A DNA stretch of 64,000 nucleotides, taken from positions 3,190,501-3,254,500 of the forward strand of contig JAZARR010000070.1 in NCBI GenBank assembly GCA_037389465.1. The letters run 5' to 3'. The position numbers and the translations under genes are program-made. Every line of letters starts with the position of its first letter. The stretch's first letter is position 1. This document shows positions 49,401 through 64,000 of this stretch, piece by piece. Below the pieces are notes generated by a model, which saw nothing but the letters and a program-made list of their open reading frames with translations, ran no database searches and was not told where the DNA came from. The DNA comes from Baylisascaris procyonis (taxonomy: Eukaryota; Nematoda; Chromadorea; Rhabditida; Ascarididae).

Positions 49401-50613
49401 TCTGGGCGCACTGACCGCTGATGCCTCATTCCCTCGCTTGGCTCATAAAGAGTTCACTGCCTAGCAAGTTTTGGGATATTTTAGGCTACACCTGTTTCTA
49501 TCTCTTGCCAGAGGGAGTTAGATATTCCATGTTCACGAAACGCTTTGAAGATGCAATGCCCCTTCCTTCATTTTATGTTGTGAAATGACACAACCTTGAT
49601 TAATACTAACAAAGTAGTAATAATAACGTAACGTACCTCTCGTTAGATACTCGAATCGTTGTTGAACTATTTGTTGATGAAATTTTAGGCCTGAATTAAC
49701 CGTCAGATTAAAATCGATGGGCGGACATGTCCGACCGATCAATCAGAATTTACGTTGCATAGAGATTAATGCATCAAACTTGCTAAAAAGATAGTTTGTT
49801 TCGGCGAACACGGAGTGATCGCTGCACATAGAAAAGATTTTTCAATTACTTTGCTTTTACCTTCATAAAAATTAGCTAAAGGCATTTCACTAAAGACTTT
49901 TTAGTTGAGGAGTAAGCCCTATACGTATCTTGTGCAATACGAAGGTCACAAGCAGGTGGAGCACATCGACATCGAATACGTAAACGAAAAATGTCCTCAG
50001 GTAATTTGCCTCTGTTTTCGATGTTTATTGGCATGCATATTTGAGATTAAGCTTATATAACGAATATGAATATGGGTAGTACGATAGTTTTCCTTTTTAA
50101 ATGGAATATAAATAATTGTTCTTAACTTTCATATATAGAGATCTTGTCCAAGGTGGACGAGAACGATGACGGTGACAGACCTTACTGATCGCTGAAAAGT
50201 TTCCGTTTTCGCATTTTTATACGGAACATTTGGATTAGCCTGTTCTGTAGGTTAACGATTTATTTGGGTTTCAATTAAGTAATGTGGGATTTGAAGCTTT
50301 TGACAAATTAACGAGATACTCTTCGGCAGTGAAAGTATTAGGGTCATAACCTGGAATTTGCGATATCGGTAAAGATACGTAAGTGCGGGTGAGGGATTGG
50401 CACTGAAATTGTATAACAATTTAAACCTAAGTGGAATAGCTAGTTGAATAATTAGGCAAAAAGAATCTTGCTTTTGTGGTGTGCAGTCAATTTTTTTGTT
50501 TGTTAGTTACCAGTTTATAGGTGGCAGAGCGATTTTATATGAGCATCGACAAGCCGTATCCGAGCCACTGTCATCCGGACGCGCGGAAACGTTTCATTTT
50601 ATGGAATAAATAG
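46434..50613 (+). CDS. HP1-family heterochromatin protein (chromo + chromo-shadow), 6 exons
   Basis: Nuclear adaptor expected to bind methylated histone H3 through the chromodomain and to dimerise through the chromo-shadow domain. Exons: 46434-46577, 48160-48221, 48595-48692, 49101-49168, 49905-50000, 50521-50613. All phases match and give 186 residues. Chromodomain, residues about 10-68: YYNVERIVG, DEYLVKWEG, TFEPVHHL, then a helix. A short acidic hinge follows (NDSDSESD). Chromo-shadow domain, about 109-166: GWKVRRILGA, YLVQYEGHKQVE, NEKCPQVAERFY, matching NEK.P..V..FY in HP1 proteins. Of the three cage aromatics, Tyr11 and Trp34 are present but the third position is Cys37. The loop before FEP is two residues shorter than in fly HP1. 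The start lies ten bases after an ACGCACAG acceptor. It is about the usual HP1 size. Confidence 0.92.
46860..47044 (+). other. Open reading stretch inside HP1 intron 1
   Basis: Following the acceptor-like AAACTTCTAG, a plus-strand frame reads GEVIEVIDSEALRLAAGVEM and then NGISKKGPPIDLTVIEKG before a stop. It enters in phase 2, while HP1 exon 1 leaves phase 0, so it is not an HP1 exon. The opposite strand is open as well (46853-47125). It could be a fragment of a retroposed gene or repeat. Confidence 0.2.
47205..47300 (-). mobile_element. LINE reverse transcriptase fragment with intact FADD, in HP1 intron 1
   Basis: On the minus strand the frame reads CKLFADDTKISGLSC, the catalytic motif V of CR1/jockey-type reverse transcriptases. 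The flanks do not align with further reverse transcriptase motifs, so only a short piece survives or can be recognised. It resembles the 44-45 kb copy (KLFADEHKIY) and may come from a related family. Confidence 0.65.
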
Positions 50614-50706
50614 TGGGTTCAGTTGTCTTTCCGCGTGCGATCACTTTGCTGATCAAGGAGTCATTTAATGATTGTGGTGAACGGGTGGTATTATTCTATC
50701 GTTTTC

Positions 50707-50712
50707 AATAAA
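50707..50712 (+). terminator. AATAAA poly(A) signal of the HP1-like gene
   Basis: Canonical AATAAA, 94 bases after the HP1 stop codon, in TTTTCAATAAAGTTG. The next candidate gene has its acceptor about 60 bases further on. Confidence 0.7.
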
Positions 50713-50774
50713 GTTGCGGGGAATCCCCCTTGGATTTGTTTGGGTGTCGACGATATCGTATAACCTTTTGGTAG

Positions 50775-51295
50775 CGAGACGATAAGGGGGAGGGGGAGAG
50801 GATAGGAATCAATTTTCATGCCATGGCGTGGCGCCATGGCCATGCCACAAAACAAGGGAGTCAGCGAGTCCGGACGATGCAGAAGGAGAATCTGTGGGCC
50901 TTAGAAGAAGCGGAAAGTGTTTACAACAAGGAATGTTTTCATCGAAATGCGGTGGGTAGTTTTGTTTGATCGTATATCGTAATGGCGTATAATACGTCGC
51001 AGTCAAGTCTGCATTAACGCAATAAGATGTGGGGAATGGATGGCATATTTTTATATGTTCAGAGACCACCACCTTTAGAGTTGAAGATAAGATTCTTCAA
51101 ATTCTAGTAAACTTATTCGTGAAAATACCACTTAACTGGTAAATGACGTTCTTATGCACTTTGTTCTGCACTCTCTCCCCCTCCATACAAATTAAGCTCG
51201 CAAAAGAGCTGAAGGTGTCCACGGGGTGTGACAGGCTATCTTCAGAGATCACGTCGGAGTTTCACTACCTTCAGTTGTTCAAGCTGGTTGCTTAG
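50775..51295 (+). CDS. Small unrecognised two-exon gene directly downstream of HP1
   Basis: Exon 1 is 50823-50951 from its ATG (or from the acceptor at 50774, TTTTGGTAG, open in the same frame). It ends at a GTGGGT donor. Exon 2 is 51197-51295, after the acceptor ATTAAG, ending in TAG. Both junctions are phase 0. The product would be about 75 residues and helix-rich: KENLWALEEAESVYNK, then LAKELKVS and EFHYLQLFKLVA. A weak coiled coil is plausible. Its acceptor lies about 60 bases after the HP1 poly(A) signal, the spacing expected of a downstream operon gene. I do not recognise a family. The acceptor of exon 2 has a poor polypyrimidine match, so the model may be wrong in detail. Confidence 0.4.
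50821..50839. repeat. Short inverted repeat overlapping a start codon
   Basis: CCATGGCG and CGCCATGG are perfect 8-base arms around a 3-base loop (TGG). They cover the start region of the candidate small gene downstream of HP1. This could form a hairpin in RNA but may be chance. Confidence 0.6.
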
Positions 51296-51331
51296 CTTAT
51301 TCGTTTGCGTCTTCTTCGAATATCTCAAACA

Positions 51332-51634
51332 TCAAACCTCTTTAAAGTGGCCCACTTTCAATCTGGTGAAGATCGTACGGCTCTGCAGAGGGCGTGGGCT
51401 TTGCAAGTCCATTTCATTGGAAAGGCCCCATGCCCCAGCCCCAATCGTCATTGCAGCATTCGGTGACAGCTTGCAGCTACTCCTTTCCCCATCCTGGCTC
51501 CTTTCTAATCCAACCCACAGCATGAAGATTAACCACATAATGCTTACCTGTCGTCGGCGGATGCATCCCTGCGCAAGAGAGTGAAGCCTCGCCAATTTTG
51601 TGGGAAATATCCGATCTGCTATGGATATGTTCAA
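51332..51634 (-). other. GC-rich island open on both strands
   Basis: Both strands are open here (minus 51332-51634, plus 51228-51584). On the minus strand CTCTTGCGCAG is followed by an ATG and, 21 bases after the acceptor, by a strong donor (CAG then GTAAGC). A later frame reads MTIGAGAWGLSNEMDLQS to a stop. A tiny spliced gene is possible, but neither strand gives a recognised protein. Confidence 0.2.
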
Positions 51635-51639
51635 AGTTG

Positions 51640-53390
51640 ACAGGTTCTTTAAACAGTAGCAGTATGCAACGTCTTAGGTCAAATGTATTTGCGACTACAA
51701 CAATGAGAATATGCCGTCTTATGAATCTTTAAATGTAAAACAATCGAAAAGTGAAACCTTTTATAGATGTGCAAGAATAAGACGCAAACCGAGACATGAA
51801 AAGTGCTTTTATTTCTTTTTAAGAATAAACTTATATGAAACCGTGGCAAAGAAAAAAAGAAAAAGTATCGCAAAATTACAAATGAATATAAACGCATCTC
51901 AGAATTTGTATTCAAGATAGGCTAGAGAAGATGAAAACCAACGCAACAACTCTTCTTACAACACCAAAAATGAAAATAAGAGCGTAATGCAGCGACGATC
52001 TGTCTATTGGCCAAAAGATCATATTTGTTGATCATATGACCGATATCGTAGTAACAATCAAAGCACACGCAAATTGCGTTGTTCTGCAAATATTCTCCTA
52101 GCCAAACAATGAGGCTGCCACTGACCAATAAATAAAATCCCTTTCTTCTCTACGATCACGAGGTTACATCACCAACATCATGCTAGGAACATGGGAATAT
52201 TATAGAAACGGATGCTTGAAAGACAATTTCCAGTCCAACGAACACCCGCAGTTCCGTGAACTTGAGGAATTAAGGTGTGCACATTCAATGAAAAACATTG
52301 TGAACTGAGCCCCATCTGCCATTTACGGAAATCATAAATGTCGGGGCTCTCCACCTTACTCCCTTCTCCTTCCTCTTACATACTTCCAAAAAAGTCATAA
52401 GTAGCGATTACCTGCTTATGAATTTAAACTGCCTTATAGTCGAGTTCTATTACTATGCACCTTAAATGACAAGCATACAGATTAGTCCACCGCAATTTTA
52501 AACTACAAAGAATGCTTTCCATTTAGCGATTATGAACGTTAGAATATATGAATATAGGAGAGAAATATAGGACAAAAATAAAGCGCAAAAAATAAAACAA
52601 AATCACAGTATAATTGACGGAAAAAACGAAACTTAGTAATGCAATAGAAAGAGAGGGCAATAGAATTAAAAAACTCTCGAGCCAATCCCAAAACTTCAAA
52701 AATATTCCCGGAAGGATGCGCTCTTAGGGACGAATAACACTGTTTCTAAGATTAAAACAAATGGTTGAACTGATTTCCTTAGAAGTTTCATGTCTTACAA
52801 TTGCGGAAACGAACAATCAACAAATCTAGATTTCTTTGCGTTACAATTCTTCCATAGCGTTGAATGGTGCTTCAAACATAAAATAAAAAATTTCCGAAAA
52901 TGTATAAATATTATAAGACGAATAGAAAATTGGAAAATGACGCAATGCGGAACATTGCAAAATGACAATTTTCACACTAAAATATAGAACGCCCAATACG
53001 ATTTATCAACTAACACATCTTTCCCATTCAAATGAATTGCTGATTTCTATCCTTGTTTCATTTCCCAAAATTATAACAATCACCTCTGCGATATACAGCA
53101 TTCTATTTGTGCCACCCATATCGTATACACTCTCCTCATATACAAGTTGGCACATTTTGATAAATTGGAAGGCAGCAAAGATCGAAAATTGTCGATTCGA
53201 TGCAAATTGCTTTTTATGACGAACGAACTACTTAATCATGTCACAATTTCCTCGGAAGATAACGATGAGTGGAAATAAAATAAGAACGATAGATTTACCG
53301 ATCGCACAGAATGGAGGAAAGATGAATAGAGAAAAAAAATTAATAAAGAACGAATGCAGCTATATGCCATTTTAAAAGCGGTAATGGTGG
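51640..53390. other. AT-rich spacer between convergent genes
   Basis: Between the candidate gene after HP1 and the 3' end of Hrs I see only short open frames with AT-driven composition, and no splice-consistent exon chain or repeat that I recognise. Confidence 0.5.
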
Positions 53391-62851
<9,461 letters not shown>

Positions 62852-62899
62852 CTGTAAATAAATAGCTCATAAGTAAGACAACGAAGTACCCAATTTGCT

Positions 62900-63800
62900 T
62901 TTAACCCTGACTGTACCTGTCATTCCACATTTTACTTCACTTCAATCAAAGCGAATGTCACTCCATACCACTTCCAGTTGTCCCCATTCAGCGCTTTTCT
63001 GATCTGGTTGTTTCCAGCAGTCTATCTTATATGGTCACTCCATTTCACTGCGGTCGGCTTCTACTTCCCTTGGCATCCATTTTCAATTCTTCTGCCTCGT
63101 CTATCACTTTACACTGCAGAGACCCCTACCCAATTTCGTTGACCTTATGAGTCTTCTCAGTCTCCCCTCACCTACTAGTAACAGTCAGCACTTTCTTGGT
63201 GATCATCCGTAAAAACTATTCTTAGTGGCCACGTCCATAAGCCATAAAAAACTATTCGCATCGCGTTTCTATCAAAAAACCTCTTTTTAAACCAGAACTT
63301 TTTTCTTCCTCACTGTATAAGTCTTAATTTTTGAAGGACTTTTTCCAGTCCTTTTGATTCTCCATCATATATCTGCTTCTGTCCCTTCGCGAATTTTTAC
63401 ATGTGTGCCTAATCATACAAATTCATTTAGCTTATAACTATTCTCGACTTTAGGCTCCCGTCTGCTCATCACTTTCGTTTTGGATGTGTCTACTGACAAG
63501 CCCACTATCGTGCTTTTTATCACAAGCTTAAGCTTCATATTTCCTTTCAGCTGACTGAAGCTGTGGGATATCCGGAATAATTCATCTGAGACCCCAAATG
63601 CAAATCTTGTCTCGTCAATGTTCACGCTCTTTTTACCAATTTAGCTCATGTAATATGAGTTGCAAACTTGAACTCAACAGCAGTGGGGAAACACATATCT
63701 TCTTTAGATCAGCTTGCAGAGTTTAGAAAATTTCAGTTTCGCCAGGAAAAATAACTTGTTGCTGTCGGCGGTCAAATATAGCATTCAAACAAAATCCCTC
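62900..63800 (-). mobile_element. Degenerate RTE-like LINE fragment upstream of the first visible Hrs exon
   Basis: The minus strand reads SPLLLSSSLQLILHELNW, then a corrupted active-site region (FAFGVSDEL where FADD is expected), then VGLSVDTSKTKVM, typical of RTE-type reverse transcriptases (GLK.N.SKTK.M). Near 62,940-63,090 it reads KWSDHIR, TAGNNQIRKALN and DNWKWYG, matching the C-terminal RW.D/A..R..W region of such elements. Stops and frameshifts are frequent. It probably sits in intron 1 of Hrs. Confidence 0.75.
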
Positions 63801-64000
63801 TAAATATTCAAAACTCTGTCCGCGTTCCTCACTTAATTTATTTTGAACGGTATCAGAATCCACTACTCTCATTATGAGATTTGCATGAACAAACTATGGA
63901 AAACATTTTGAACTCTATTCATATTGTTTCCCACAGTCTTCACAGTTCACAGTTTTCTATTCATAGAAACACTTTCGTAGTTTTTACAACCACAGTTTTC

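Overview
The window looks like a stretch of AT-rich nematode chromosome. Genes are split into many small exons, almost every acceptor reads TTTCAG or a close variant, and likely trans-splice acceptors sit a few bases before start codons. I translated and spliced exons by eye. No database search was possible, so family calls rest on remembered conserved motifs. I cannot name the species.

Three genes are identified with confidence. (1) 20.5-42.6 kb, plus strand: the phosphorylase kinase beta regulatory subunit (PHKB), 27 exons, about 1,156 residues, ending in a CaaX prenylation box. (2) 46.4-50.6 kb, plus strand: a complete six-exon heterochromatin protein 1 (HP1) homologue of 186 residues with chromo and chromo-shadow domains. 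(3) 62.9-53.4 kb, minus strand: Hrs/HGS, the ESCRT-0 subunit, with VHS (its first part missing from the window), FYVE, UIM, coiled-coil and Q/P-rich regions and a C-terminal clathrin box.

Around these lie weaker, unrecognised spliced candidates. One is a two-exon gene nested in the last Hrs intron. One is a two-exon gene about 60 bases after the HP1 poly(A) signal, an operon-like arrangement. One begins about 290 bases after PHKB. In the left 20 kb there is a five-exon minus-strand chain (6.5-7.6 kb) and several isolated coding-like exons (12.4-14.1, 18.4 and 19.2 kb). Their support is open frames, splice consensus and matching phase, so they are inferences.

Mobile-element remains are all degenerate LINEs on the minus strand: a CR1-like reverse transcriptase at about 44-45.4 kb with its catalytic FADD changed to FADE, a second short fragment with FADD intact in HP1 intron 1, and an RTE-like piece at about 62.9-63.8 kb next to the first visible Hrs exon. 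Other repeats are a 30-bp six-copy minisatellite in PHKB intron 3, a 26-bp minisatellite near 10 kb and a 60-bp AT microsatellite in PHKB intron 12. I saw no tRNA, rRNA, SL RNA or CRISPR array.

The three named genes are not an obvious pathway: glycogen breakdown control, heterochromatin and endosomal sorting. I found no convincing new multi-gene system. The items most worth checking are the nested gene, the HP1 protein with altered ligand-binding aromatic positions, and the operon-like downstream genes.
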